From positions 248,001 through 312,000 of the forward strand of contig NZ_KB894093.1 in the NCBI RefSeq assembly GCF_000374305.1: DNA of 64,000 nucleotides. The letters are read 5' to 3'. Under the pieces are notes generated by a model. It saw only the letters and a list, made by a program, of their open reading frames with translations. It was not told where the DNA came from and searched no databases. Both the position numbers and the translations under genes were made by a program. Shown here in pieces: positions 43,051 to 51,834 of this stretch. The stretch is from Actinomadura flavalba DSM 45200. GTDB lineage: Bacteria; Actinomycetota; Actinomycetes; Streptosporangiales; Streptosporangiaceae. Position 1 is the first letter of the stretch. Every line of letters starts with the position of its first letter.

Positions 43051-44103
43051 GTGGAAGAAAATCTCGTATTGCAGCGGACGTTCAGCCGATCCGGCACCGT
43101 CGCGTTGCAGTTCGACGGCGCCGGGGACGCGTACGGGAACGACCTGTTCTCCTACCGGCACGGACGCGTCGAGGGGCGCGACTGCCTGCTCAAGACCGCC
43201 CTGACCCCCGAGGGCGCCCGCGTCCTGCGGCGCGAGGCGGAGGTGTACGACCGGCTCGGCGAGGGCCGCCCGGGCTTCGGGCGGCTGCTCGGGTTCCAGA
43301 GCGCGCGCGGCCCGTCCTGCCTGCTCGTCACCCGGCGCGGCGCGCCCATCGACCGCTCGCCCGACCTCGTGCTGGTGCCGCCACGGCTCAACCTGGTCGC
43401 GCGCGACCTGTTCGACGCCCTGGACGTCCTGGACCGGCTCGGCTTCCGGCACTGCGCGGTCTCCGCCGCCGGAGTGTCGTTCGACGGGCTCAACATCGAG
43501 ATGCAGGAACTCGGGCACGTCCAGCCGAACGGCCGGGCCGAGCCGTTGCAGGGCTCCGCGCTGTCCACGCCCACCGGCCTGCCGGTCGACCCGGCGCCCG
43601 ACGTCCTCGCCGCCGCGCGCCTGGTCCACCGGCTCGCCACCGGCCAGGGCGGCGGGAAGCCGCCCGCGGCGATGCTGGCCGACCTGGAACGCGTCGATCC
43701 GGGGCTGGCACGGGCGCTCGAACCGGCCTTCCACGCCGAACCCGGCCAGTCGATCCCGGCGCACGAGGTCGCGGCGGAACTGCGGCGCAGCCGTCCCGCG
43801 CAACCTCCGGCGCGGCCGGACGCGCGACCGTCCGGCCCCGGCACGGCGCCGCGCGCGGCCACGGCCGAGCACCGCGACGACGCCGTCCACCGCGCCGCGT
43901 TCCGCGAGCTGCGCCGCCGCCAGCGGGAGGCCCGCGACGCCGTCGCGACGCCCGCCGCCGCCACGGCGCAGACGGCGCCCGCCGGAGAGCGGACACCGCC
44001 CCGGCCCATGCCGCCGCGGAGCGGGCGGTCCGTCCCCGTGCCCGTGCTGACCGGGCTCATCGTCGTGCTGGCGCTGCTCGCCGCCGCCCTTCTGCTGAGG
44101 TGA
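43051..44103 (+). CDS. Kinase-like protein with C-terminal membrane anchor (GTPase system, component 1)
   Basis: The first gene of the GTPase operon encodes 350 aa. The N-terminal ~245 residues resemble a protein-kinase fold by pattern: GRDCLLKT lysine strand, EAEVYDRLGEG helix, LLVTRRG hinge, and a helix LFDALDVLDRLGFRHCAVSAAGVSFDG in the catalytic-loop position with no HRD-type Asp. It is therefore a likely pseudokinase. A Pro/Ala/Arg linker leads to one C-terminal membrane span (PVPVLTGLIVVLALLAAALLL). GTG 43051 is preferred over ATG 43006 because GGGAG precedes it at proper spacing. The 174-bp upstream gap is A/T-richer than its surroundings and probably holds the operon promoter. Confidence 0.72.
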   Translation: MEENLVLQRTFSRSGTVALQFDGAGDAYGNDLFSYRHGRVEGRDCLLKTALTPEGARVLRREAEVYDRLGEGRPGFGRLLGFQSARGPSCLLVTRRGAPIDRSPDLVLVPPRLNLVARDLFDALDVLDRLGFRHCAVSAAGVSFDGLNIEMQELGHVQPNGRAEPLQGSALSTPTGLPVDPAPDVLAAARLVHRLATGQGGGKPPAAMLADLERVDPGLARALEPAFHAEPGQSIPAHEVAAELRRSRPAQPPARPDARPSGPGTAPRAATAEHRDDAVHRAAFRELRRRQREARDAVATPAAATAQTAPAGERTPPRPMPPRSGRSVPVPVLTGLIVVLALLAAALLLR

Positions 44104-44105
44104 AC

Positions 44106-45401
44106 ATGGCTGATTCCCCCCGGGAGCCGAAGATGCCGCCCCGGCCCACGCCGCCCAAGCGCGCCGTCCCGCTGCCGCCCGTCGGCGGCGGGACGGCGGC
44201 GCACGACGACGCCGAACCGGCGTGGCCGACCGAGCCCGCCGCCGAACCGGAGGCTCCGGCCCCGGCATGGACCACGCCGCCGCAGCCGCTGCCGCTGCCC
44301 GAGCCGCCGCCGGCGCGGGAACGGTTCGAGCCCGGTCCGCCCGACGGGCCGGACCCCAAGACGATGACGTGCCCGTACTGCCTGTCGCATTTCGACTGGA
44401 ACCGCGCCCCGCTGGTGGACCGGCTGCCCGACGGCACGGAGGTCCCGCTGCGTCCGGAGCCCGACGAGAACCCCTACCGCTGGCGGAACCGCACCGTGAA
44501 CGCCTGGCGCGTCTGCCAGGCCACCGGCGAGCCGCATTTCCTGCCCGCCTCACTGGGCGAGATGACGACGCTGATCGTGGGGGTCGTCGGCAAGTCCGGC
44601 GCGGGCAAGTCCCATCTGGTCGCGGCGATGATGGAGGAACTGCTCCAGACGACGCTGCTGCCGCAGAACCTGGACGTGCTCCCGCTGAATCCCCAGCTCC
44701 AGCAGGAGCTGTTCGAGCAGAACCGGCTCGGCCTGCTGCGCGACCACAAGGTCCTGCCCGCCACGCGGGCCCGTCCGGAACTCCGCTTCGCGTGCGCCTA
44801 CCGCGTCAGCAGCCACGACGACGGCCGCAAGTACGCCCTGCTGATCTTCGACGTCGCGGGAGAGATCTTCACCCGCGCCACGGTCCGCGACCAGACGCCG
44901 TTCATGGGCATCGCCGACGCGCTGATCTTCGTCGCGGACGGCTCGGAGATCGACGTCAAGCCCGGCCGCCAACCCGGCGACCCGGGCTTCACCGCCGTGC
45001 TCAGCCAGATCGACCACATCCGGGGCGTCGCCGGGCGGCCGTTCCTGCCGATGGTCGCGGCCCTGGTCGTCGCCAAGTCCGACACGCTGCGCGTGTTCCC
45101 CGAGGTGGACCGCTGGATCACCCGCAAGGACGACATGGACCTGGCCACGGTCGAGCAGGAGTCCGAGGACGTCTTCGCCTTCCTCGGGCGGCGGCAGGCG
45201 GGCTCGTGGCTCGCGCCGGTCCGCAAGTTCCAGGACGTGACCCTGCACTTCGCGTCGGCCACCGGCGGGAACGCCCACGACGGCGAGTACGCCGAGGCGT
45301 CCTACCAGCGGCAGCGCGTGCTCCGGCCGCTGCTGTCGCTGCTGGCCATGCACGGCGTCATACCCCGCGCCCTGCTCGGCACCGCCGGAGACGCGTCATG
45401 A
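44106..45401 (+). CDS. Zinc-ribbon P-loop GTPase 1 of a double-GTPase system
   Basis: This 431-aa protein has a disordered Pro-rich N-terminus (about 1-85). A zinc-ribbon-like CPYC at 89-92 is paired with C137/H144. A GTPase domain follows: P-loop G162-KSGAGK-S169, Walker-B-like FDVAGE 248-253 and VVAKSD 321-326 in the NKxD position. It is clearly paralogous to the gene at 50728-51834. I place it with the TRAFAC-like double-GTPase (DO-GTPase) families from memory of Pfam. It begins two bases after the kinase-like gene and overlaps the GAP1-like gene by ATGA. Confidence 0.82.
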   Translation: MADSPREPKMPPRPTPPKRAVPLPPVGGGTAAHDDAEPAWPTEPAAEPEAPAPAWTTPPQPLPLPEPPPARERFEPGPPDGPDPKTMTCPYCLSHFDWNRAPLVDRLPDGTEVPLRPEPDENPYRWRNRTVNAWRVCQATGEPHFLPASLGEMTTLIVGVVGKSGAGKSHLVAAMMEELLQTTLLPQNLDVLPLNPQLQQELFEQNRLGLLRDHKVLPATRARPELRFACAYRVSSHDDGRKYALLIFDVAGEIFTRATVRDQTPFMGIADALIFVADGSEIDVKPGRQPGDPGFTAVLSQIDHIRGVAGRPFLPMVAALVVAKSDTLRVFPEVDRWITRKDDMDLATVEQESEDVFAFLGRRQAGSWLAPVRKFQDVTLHFASATGGNAHDGEYAEASYQRQRVLRPLLSLLAMHGVIPRALLGTAGDAS

Positions 45402-47947
45402 CCGTCGGCACGGCCACCGATCGCGTGGACCAGATCGTGTTCGCCTGGTCGGACCGCCTGCTCCTGGGCGGCAGCGGCCTGGGCCCGGTCGCGACCTCGC
45501 TGCCGTCCGACGATCTGCGCGTCTGGAGCGGCTGGCTGCACGGAGGGGACATCGCCGTCGGTCAGTGGCTCGACAAGGCGCCCGAGTGCGTCGCGTTCGG
45601 CGCCCTGCGGTTCGGGGCGCGCGGCGACCACGGCGCGGTCCTGCGGCTCACCCCGGCCCAGGACGCCAACGGCCGCGCCACCCAGCTCGTCCACGCGCTG
45701 GTGGGACCGTCGGCGGCGGTATCGCCGCAGCTCGCCCTGCGCCTGCACGACTGGCCCGGCTGGGTCACCCCGCAGAGCCTGGCCGGACGCGGCCCGGAAC
45801 TGGCCGGGCTGCACGCGGGCGACCTCGCCGCGCGGCGTCCCGCGCCGAGCGCGCCCGTCGACACCGCGCGGCTGGCGGGTCTGCTGGCGTGCGTACTGGC
45901 CAACCCGAACGAGGCGTACGCCGGTGAACCCGGCAGCGTCGACGGCGGCCTGCTGGAGGCGCTCATCGAACGCGTCGACGGTGCCGCGGGCGACGACCCG
46001 TGGACCTTCCTGTGGGGGGCCGGTCCCACGGCGCGTGAGACCCGGGTGCGGCTGGTGGTCTCCGACGTCCGGGAGAACCGCCGGGGCCGCACGCACCTGG
46101 GCGCGGCCGGTGCCGCCCCCGAGGTGGAGCGCGCCGCCGGTCTGCTCGCCGCGATGCCCGCCGGGTCGCTGACCCGGCCCGCACGGCCCGCCCGCGATCG
46201 CTCCACCCTGCTCGCGTGGATCGAGCACGAGCACCAGCGGCGCTTCACGATGCTCGCGCACCTGCGCCAGATCCTCGACGGCACCGCCGACGCCGCCGCC
46301 CGCGAGTACCTGGACGGCGCCGAGGGCTCCGCCCGGCTGGAGCGGGAGCTGGCCGAGGTCGACACCGCCGAGCTGGCCGCGCTCCTCGCCCGCTGGCGGG
46401 ACGTGGAACCGCCCCGGCTGGAGCGGACGCGGCGCGCGCTCGGCCGGGCGGCGGTCCTGCGCAACCTCACCGACTTCCCGTGGGTTCAGGCGCGGATCGA
46501 CGCCGACTCGGACACGCTCTGGCTGGACGTCGCGCCGGGCGAGGCCGAACGGGTGATCCGCACATGGCACGCCGGGCTGGCTGAGATCACCGACGCGCAT
46601 CGCTACGGCGCCGTGTACACGGCGCTCCGGTCCAGAATCGACGTGACGACCGACCCGACCATCGCCGAGATCATCACCACGATGCCGTCGGCGGAACTCC
46701 TGGGCTGGTGCGCGCTCCTGGCCGAGCACGACGATCTGGCCGGAGCGCTGCACTTCCTGCACGTGGCCGTCAGGCAGGCGACCCCCGGAGGCGACCGGGA
46801 CGTCCGCGACCACCTCGCCGCGAACCACGCGTTCCAGCCGACGATCGACCGCCTGGCGCGACTGCCCGAAGCCGACCCGCCCAAGGATCTGTACCGGTAC
46901 GTCCTGATCCTCGGATACGGCCGCGTGATCAGCGACCCGGTGGGCGTGGTGAGCGAGCTGGGGGCCGGTGCCACCGCCGAACCGCTGTGGACGGCGCTGG
47001 CGGAGCTGACGGCGGGACCGCGCGAGCGTCTCGCGCTGGCCGCCGCGTCCGCCGCGCGCCACGCGCCGCAGGGACTGACCGTCGCGCTGGTCCGGACCGT
47101 CGCGCCGGCCGACCTGATCATCGAGCTGGACCGGGGCGTCCATCCGCCCGCCCTCCTGGACTTCGCGCTGCGGGCGCTGCACGCGTACGAGCCGGGCACG
47201 GCCGCCGAACGCGGCGACCTCCGCGAGATCCTGCGCGGGCGCGGCTTCCTGTCCAGTGCGGTCGAAGCGTCCTATCCCCGGATTCCGGACCGCATGTCGG
47301 CCTACGAGGTCCTGCTCCGGCTCGCCTTCGCGCCGGGCGACCGGGCGGCCGATGCCGCCGCCGGGATCACCGAGACCGACGCCCGCTCGATCCTCGGCGG
47401 CGTCCCCTCGGCGTCGTTCGTCTGGGCGGTGCTGGACCTGGCGTCGGCCGACGCCATGCTCCACATCCTGTGCACCGACGCCCGGCTGTCCATGCACGAC
47501 CACGGGGTGTCCGGCCCGCACGCGGACCGCGTCCTGCGCGCGCCCGCCGTCCGGACGCGCGAACCCGTCGTCGCGGCGCCGACCGCTCCGCCCGTTCCGC
47601 CGCAGAACGCGATCCCGCCGCTGCTGTTCAACCTGCCGCCCGAGAACACGCGGGCGGACGCAGGCGGACCCGAACCAGGGGCCGGGCAGGACGGCGAGGA
47701 CTCCTTCGAGCCGGTCCCGCGCTCCGGCGAACCGGCGCAGGCGCCGGGCTGGAAGGCGCGCCTGCCCCGGCCGCCCGAGGTCCGGCGGAGCGTGCTCGTG
47801 CTGATCATCGCGGTGCTGACCGTGCTGCTGCTCGCGACCACCGTCCGGGCCTGCCAGGCCCCGGACGACGCCGAACCCGGGCCCGCCGTCACCGTGACAA
47901 CGACCCCCACACGACCCGACCGGACACCCCCCGGAGACACCGAGTGA
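45398..47947 (+). CDS. GTPase-associated protein 1 (GAP1)-like protein with C-terminal membrane span
   Basis: This 849-aa protein starts QIVFAWSDRLLLGGSGLGPV, the pattern I know from GAP1 N-terminal domains that accompany double-GTPases. A long alpha-helical middle and C-terminal region follows (about 200-690, with EHQRRFTMLAHLR and LAEITDAHRYGAVYTAL). After a Pro-rich linker comes one membrane span (about 798-817, VLVLIIAVLTVLLLATTV) and a short Thr/Pro tail. The span is unusual and would tether it to the membrane with the other components. It overlaps both neighbours by four bases. The role is unknown; GAP1 proteins are predicted regulators or effectors of the paired GTPases. Confidence 0.75.
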   Translation: MTVGTATDRVDQIVFAWSDRLLLGGSGLGPVATSLPSDDLRVWSGWLHGGDIAVGQWLDKAPECVAFGALRFGARGDHGAVLRLTPAQDANGRATQLVHALVGPSAAVSPQLALRLHDWPGWVTPQSLAGRGPELAGLHAGDLAARRPAPSAPVDTARLAGLLACVLANPNEAYAGEPGSVDGGLLEALIERVDGAAGDDPWTFLWGAGPTARETRVRLVVSDVRENRRGRTHLGAAGAAPEVERAAGLLAAMPAGSLTRPARPARDRSTLLAWIEHEHQRRFTMLAHLRQILDGTADAAAREYLDGAEGSARLERELAEVDTAELAALLARWRDVEPPRLERTRRALGRAAVLRNLTDFPWVQARIDADSDTLWLDVAPGEAERVIRTWHAGLAEITDAHRYGAVYTALRSRIDVTTDPTIAEIITTMPSAELLGWCALLAEHDDLAGALHFLHVAVRQATPGGDRDVRDHLAANHAFQPTIDRLARLPEADPPKDLYRYVLILGYGRVISDPVGVVSELGAGATAEPLWTALAELTAGPRERLALAAASAARHAPQGLTVALVRTVAPADLIIELDRGVHPPALLDFALRALHAYEPGTAAERGDLREILRGRGFLSSAVEASYPRIPDRMSAYEVLLRLAFAPGDRAADAAAGITETDARSILGGVPSASFVWAVLDLASADAMLHILCTDARLSMHDHGVSGPHADRVLRAPAVRTREPVVAAPTAPPVPPQNAIPPLLFNLPPENTRADAGGPEPGAGQDGEDSFEPVPRSGEPAQAPGWKARLPRPPEVRRSVLVLIIAVLTVLLLATTVRACQAPDDAEPGPAVTVTTTPTRPDRTPPGDTE

Positions 47948-49062
47948 CCGCACCCGCACCGCCGGACCGCGACGCGGCGCTGTCCGCCGTCAGCGCACGC
48001 CTGGGCGGGCACGCCGACACGGCGGCGCGCCAGAACCCGCGAGGTTCGTCGGCCGCCCTGCTGCGCACGCTGGCGAACGACCTCGACCCCGCGACGCCCG
48101 GCTCCCCCGCCGCCACCGACCTGGCCACCGCCTATCCCGCCGAGGCGCTGCTGCCCGACCCGCCGCCGTCGCGGGCGCTCGCGCGGACCGCCGCGCTGCT
48201 GCGCGTACTGCGCGACGCGACGTTCCTGCTGCCGATCCTGGTCACCTGGTGGAAACTGCGCGAGGCCCTGGAGGCGTACGGGCGCAGCGACCGCGACGAC
48301 GTGTCGTTCCTGCTCGGCTGGCAGGCCGGTTCGTTCGACCCGGAGCGCGCCGCGCGCGGCGTCCACGACTTCCCCCCGCTGGGGGACACGGCCCTGTGGG
48401 TCGTCGGCGCCGTCATCGCGGCGATCGCGCTGACCGGCCTGGTCGCGCTGTTCGAGGGCAGGCTGGACGCCCCCCGGTACGCGGCCGAGCGCGACGAGAT
48501 CGCCCAGGACCTGGCGTACGCGTCGTACCTGCTGGCCCAGTCCGTGGACGACCGCGTGTCCCAGCGCGACCTGCGGATGCTCGTCCAGACGATGGAGTCG
48601 TCGGTCGGCTCGCTGATCGAACGGCTCGCCGCGGCCGCCGACGAGGTGCGCGAGGCGCTGGAGCACTCGGGCGGCAAGCGGCTGGAGGAGGCCATCCGGC
48701 AGTGGACCGCGCAGGCCGCCGCCCTGGACCGCGCGCTGGCCGCGCTCCAGGCCCCGGCGGGCACGCTGGAGGCGTTCCGCGAGCTGCACGCCGACCTGGC
48801 CGCGAGCCAGCGCGAACTGCGCGGCGAACTGTCCGGGCTCGTCCGGCAGGTCGAGCGCGCCGGGCAGGCGGCAGGCGACCAGGCCGCGACCGTCCGCGCC
48901 TACCAGGAGGAGGGCAGCACCCTGCTGGCCGACTCGGTGGCGCGGCTCGCGACGGGGGCCGACCAGCTCGGGCGGGCGCTCGACCAGCTCGGCTACCTGG
49001 TCGCCGACAGCCGCGAGTTCGTGGACTACGTGCGCCGCCTCGACGACGGCGCGATCCGATGA
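47944..49062 (+). CDS. Two-span membrane protein with long cytoplasmic coiled coil (MotA/ZorA-like)
   Basis: This 372-aa protein has two hydrophobic spans at about 87-105 (LLRVLRDATFLLPILVTWW) and 150-171 (LWVVGAVIAAIALTGLVALF). A ~200-residue helical coiled-coil tail rich in Glu/Arg/Ala/Gln follows. The next gene encodes a short protein with one Asp-bearing membrane span, so the pair resembles MotA/MotB or ZorA/ZorB proton-driven channel complexes. Sequence similarity to MotA itself is not evident by eye, so this is an architecture-based proposal. It overlaps the genes on both sides (GTGA, ATGA). Confidence 0.72.
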   Translation: MTAPAPPDRDAALSAVSARLGGHADTAARQNPRGSSAALLRTLANDLDPATPGSPAATDLATAYPAEALLPDPPPSRALARTAALLRVLRDATFLLPILVTWWKLREALEAYGRSDRDDVSFLLGWQAGSFDPERAARGVHDFPPLGDTALWVVGAVIAAIALTGLVALFEGRLDAPRYAAERDEIAQDLAYASYLLAQSVDDRVSQRDLRMLVQTMESSVGSLIERLAAAADEVREALEHSGGKRLEEAIRQWTAQAAALDRALAALQAPAGTLEAFRELHADLAASQRELRGELSGLVRQVERAGQAAGDQAATVRAYQEEGSTLLADSVARLATGADQLGRALDQLGYLVADSREFVDYVRRLDDGAIR

Positions 49063-49607
49063 ACCGGCGCGTGCGGCGGCCGGGGACCGCGACGCTGGCG
49101 GGCTGGCTGTTCGCCGACCTGATGCTCGTGCTGTTCCTGATCGCGATGGCGGTGCAGCCGCACGAGAAGGCGAAGGACCGTCCCACGGCCGAACGGACCG
49201 AGCCCGCGCGCACCGCCCGCGTCCTCAGCCGGGACTTCTGCGAGTTCCTGATCCCGGTCCGCGCGGACGGCCTGCTCGCCGGCCGGTCCGCCCGCGCCGA
49301 CCTGCTGCGGAAGCTGGACGAGACGCTGCGCGGCGAACATCCGTCCTGGTTCCACGGCCCCGAGATGGGCCGCCGGACCGGCCGGGACGAATGCCAGCGG
49401 CACCTGACCGCGCGGCGGACGGTGGGGTTCTTCCTCGCCTACGGGGCGATGAGCGACACCAACAGCGGCGTCGTGCTCGGCCGCAACGCGGCCAAGGCCA
49501 TCACGGCGGGCAACCGGCTCTTCCGCGAGGCGATCCACCGCGCCGCGTGGACCGGCGGGCAGGGCGACGGCGCCGTGCAGCTCATCGTCTTCTTCTACCG
49601 GAACTGA
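49059..49607 (+). CDS. MotB/ZorB-like single-span membrane protein
   Basis: This 182-aa protein has one N-terminal span at about 11-31, ATLAGWLFADLMLVLFLIAM. Asp20 in its first half is the hallmark of MotB/ExbD/ZorB ion-path subunits. The remaining ~150 residues form an extracytoplasmic domain of alternating helices and strands ending VQLIVFFYRN, reminiscent of the OmpA-like fold of MotB/ZorB but shorter. Two Cys (FCEFL and RDECQ) could form a disulfide outside the membrane. It follows its putative partner by ATGA overlap and precedes the second kinase-like gene by 14 bp. Confidence 0.7.
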   Translation: MNRRVRRPGTATLAGWLFADLMLVLFLIAMAVQPHEKAKDRPTAERTEPARTARVLSRDFCEFLIPVRADGLLAGRSARADLLRKLDETLRGEHPSWFHGPEMGRRTGRDECQRHLTARRTVGFFLAYGAMSDTNSGVVLGRNAAKAITAGNRLFREAIHRAAWTGGQGDGAVQLIVFFYRN

Positions 49608-49621
49608 CGAGGGGTGCGACC

Positions 49622-50731
49622 GTGAGCACACAGCGCACCGTGGTCCTCACGCCGTTCGGGGCGGAGAGCGATCCGGTCGAGTTCACCGTGCTGCTGGAGG
49701 ACGGGCGGTTCGTCCGCGACCGCTACGAAGCGTGGTACGGGAAGGCGCGCCGGTCCGGCGGCCCCTGGTTCCCCTGCTTCTTCAAGTCGGCCGCCGGGAC
49801 GTACGGCGTCCGGGCGCTCAGCACCGAGGTCGCCGTGTACAGCGGGCTCCGGCTCGCCGACCGCGACACGGGCCGGTTCGGCGAGCTGATCGGATTCGAC
49901 CTGCGCGAGGACCGCACCGCCCGTCTCCTGCGCACCCGCGACGGCCAGTTCCCCGAACCGCACCGCAAGGCGCTCACCTCCGCGCGGCTCCGGCAGCCCG
50001 CCGAGGACCTGTTCACCGCGCTGCACGCGCTGGCCAGCAACGGCTACGCGCTGCGGCGCCTGACGGCCGAGACGGTGTTCCTGGACGGCGGGCGGCTCCA
50101 GCTCGCGGACCTGAGCACCGTCGCCGTCAAGGCCGAGCCGGACCAGCTCGCGGCCGACGTCCGCGCCGCCGCCGGGCTGCTCTTCACACTCGCCTCCGGG
50201 CAGCGGTCGCTGCTCGGCTCCGACGACCCGCGCGCCGATCCACGCCCGGAACTGGACTGGCTCGCCACCCACCACCGCGATCTGGCGATGCTGCTCGAAC
50301 CCGTCTACCGCGCCCCGGCCACGCCCACCACCGGCGATCTCCTCCTGCGGCTGGGCGCGTGGCCGGAGCACGACCCCGACGGCGGCCCGGTCACCCTCCC
50401 CGACTACGCACCCCGGCCCACCGCGCCGTCCCCGCGTCCGCCGCAGGCTCCGCGGCGCCCCGACGCGCCCGCGTCCTCGCCCGCCCCCGGTGTCCCCGAC
50501 CACGTCGACCGGCACTTCGAGGACGGCTGGGCGACGGGACGACGGCCCCTGGCGCGGTCGCGGCCCCCCGAACCGGCCCGTCAGCCGCCCGCGCCCGCCG
50601 GGGGCCGCCCACGGCTCCCGGACGGCTTCCCGTTCCTCATCGACGAGCGCGGCAACCGGCGTCCGCACCCGGCCGTCCTGTGGCCCGCCCTGTTCGTCCT
50701 CGTCGTCCTCATCCTCCTGGTGGCACTGTGA
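49622..50731 (+). CDS. Kinase-like protein with C-terminal membrane anchor (component 2)
   Basis: This 369-aa protein shares its layout with the gene at 43051-44103. The N-terminal kinase-like region has CFFKSAAGTYGVRALSTEVAVY (lysine strand and helix C). The catalytic loop is replaced by GYALRRLTAETVFLDGGRLQL and the DFG position reads ADLSTV, so it is a probable pseudokinase. A long Pro/Arg-rich linker precedes a terminal span (PAVLWPALFVLVVLILLVAL). The GTG at 49622 follows GAGGGG. The stop overlaps GTPase 2 by GTGA. Pairing each GTPase with its own membrane-anchored pseudokinase is a striking regularity. Confidence 0.72.
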   Translation: MSTQRTVVLTPFGAESDPVEFTVLLEDGRFVRDRYEAWYGKARRSGGPWFPCFFKSAAGTYGVRALSTEVAVYSGLRLADRDTGRFGELIGFDLREDRTARLLRTRDGQFPEPHRKALTSARLRQPAEDLFTALHALASNGYALRRLTAETVFLDGGRLQLADLSTVAVKAEPDQLAADVRAAAGLLFTLASGQRSLLGSDDPRADPRPELDWLATHHRDLAMLLEPVYRAPATPTTGDLLLRLGAWPEHDPDGGPVTLPDYAPRPTAPSPRPPQAPRRPDAPASSPAPGVPDHVDRHFEDGWATGRRPLARSRPPEPARQPPAPAGGRPRLPDGFPFLIDERGNRRPHPAVLWPALFVLVVLILLVAL

Positions 50732-51834
50732 CCTTCGACGGAACGGGCTGGAACGCCCCTCCTCCCGCGCCCGTCCAGCGGGTGTGCCCGTACTGCCTCA
50801 GCACGCTGGACTGGTCCGACTTCGGCGCCATCCCGCTGGTGAAGGAGACGGCCGAGGGCGCCGAGGTGCTGATGCGCGCGCCGGGCGAGTCGGAGGATCG
50901 CTGGCGGTACCGGACGATGAGCGCCATGCGGCAGTGCGCCGGCGACGGCCACCCGCACACGCTTCCCCCCGACTACGGCGACTTCGAACCGCTGATCATC
51001 GGTCTGATCGGGAACTCGGCGGCGGGCAAGACGCACCTGCTCACCGCGATGATCGAGCAACTGCGCCGCCGCCGCGCCGTCTTCGAGGATCTGCGGATCG
51101 AGGCCCTGGACGGCAAGCTGGAGCGGAACTTCTACTACGACCGCATCCAGCCCTTCCTGGAAGAGCACCGGGTCCTGGACGGCACCCGCCCCACCCAGCG
51201 CCCCGAGTTCGCCTACGCGCTGCGCGTGCACAGCGAGTACACCGGGCGCACCCACGCGGTCGGCTTCTTCGACGTCGCCGGAGAGCACTTCCGCGACCGC
51301 GACTACGAGCGCACCCCGTTCATGAGCGTCGCCGACGCGGTGATCTACGTGGCGGACGCCGCGAAGCTGCGATCGGGCGACCGCTGGGCGCGCCACGTCC
51401 CCGACCCGGGGTTCACGCACGCGATCGCACAACTGCGCGGCGCCGCCCGCGACCGGCGGAAGCTCCCCCCGGCGGTGATCGTGGTCGCCAAGTCCGACCT
51501 GCTGGCCCCCGTGCACCGGGCCGCCGGTCACTGGCTCGCGCAGCGCGACGAGAACAGCCTGGCGGACCTGCGCAGCGCCAAGCGCGAGAGCCGCGACGCC
51601 TACCGGTTCCTCAGCGACCACGGCGCCGAACTGTGGCTGGAACCCTGGGGCCAGGCCGAGACGACGATCCACTTCGCCTCCGCGTCCGGCGTCGACCGGG
51701 TGCGCGGCGAGGACAAGGGCCGCTTCCCCGAGGAGGACTTCGGGCCGCGGCGGGTGCTGCGCCCGCTGATGTCGCTGTTCAGCATGACCGGGCTCGTGCC
51801 GCGCGTCGAGATGGACGAGCCGCGCGGCTACTGA
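50728..51834 (+). CDS. Zinc-ribbon P-loop GTPase 2 of the double-GTPase system
   Basis: This 368-aa paralogue of the GTPase at 44106 has zinc-ribbon CPYC at 20-23 with C70 and a His near 75-77. The P-loop is G95-NSAAGK-T102, followed by FDVAGE 181-186 and VVAKSD 252-257. The segment RTPFMSVADAVIYVAD mirrors QTPFMGIADALIFVAD in paralogue 1. It lacks the Pro-rich N-terminal extension. The C-terminus shares VLRPLMSLFSMTGLVPR with VLRPLLSLLAMHGVIPR of paralogue 1. It is the last gene of the operon and overlaps the convergent kinase gene by seven bases. Confidence 0.83.
   Translation: MTFDGTGWNAPPPAPVQRVCPYCLSTLDWSDFGAIPLVKETAEGAEVLMRAPGESEDRWRYRTMSAMRQCAGDGHPHTLPPDYGDFEPLIIGLIGNSAAGKTHLLTAMIEQLRRRRAVFEDLRIEALDGKLERNFYYDRIQPFLEEHRVLDGTRPTQRPEFAYALRVHSEYTGRTHAVGFFDVAGEHFRDRDYERTPFMSVADAVIYVADAAKLRSGDRWARHVPDPGFTHAIAQLRGAARDRRKLPPAVIVVAKSDLLAPVHRAAGHWLAQRDENSLADLRSAKRESRDAYRFLSDHGAELWLEPWGQAETTIHFASASGVDRVRGEDKGRFPEEDFGPRRVLRPLMSLFSMTGLVPRVEMDEPRGY

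Noticed and set aside
42390..44105. Long + strand frame preceding GTPase 1
   Set aside because: It runs out of frame through lipoprotein 2 and the kinase-like gene. Only the part from ATG 44106 is protein-like.
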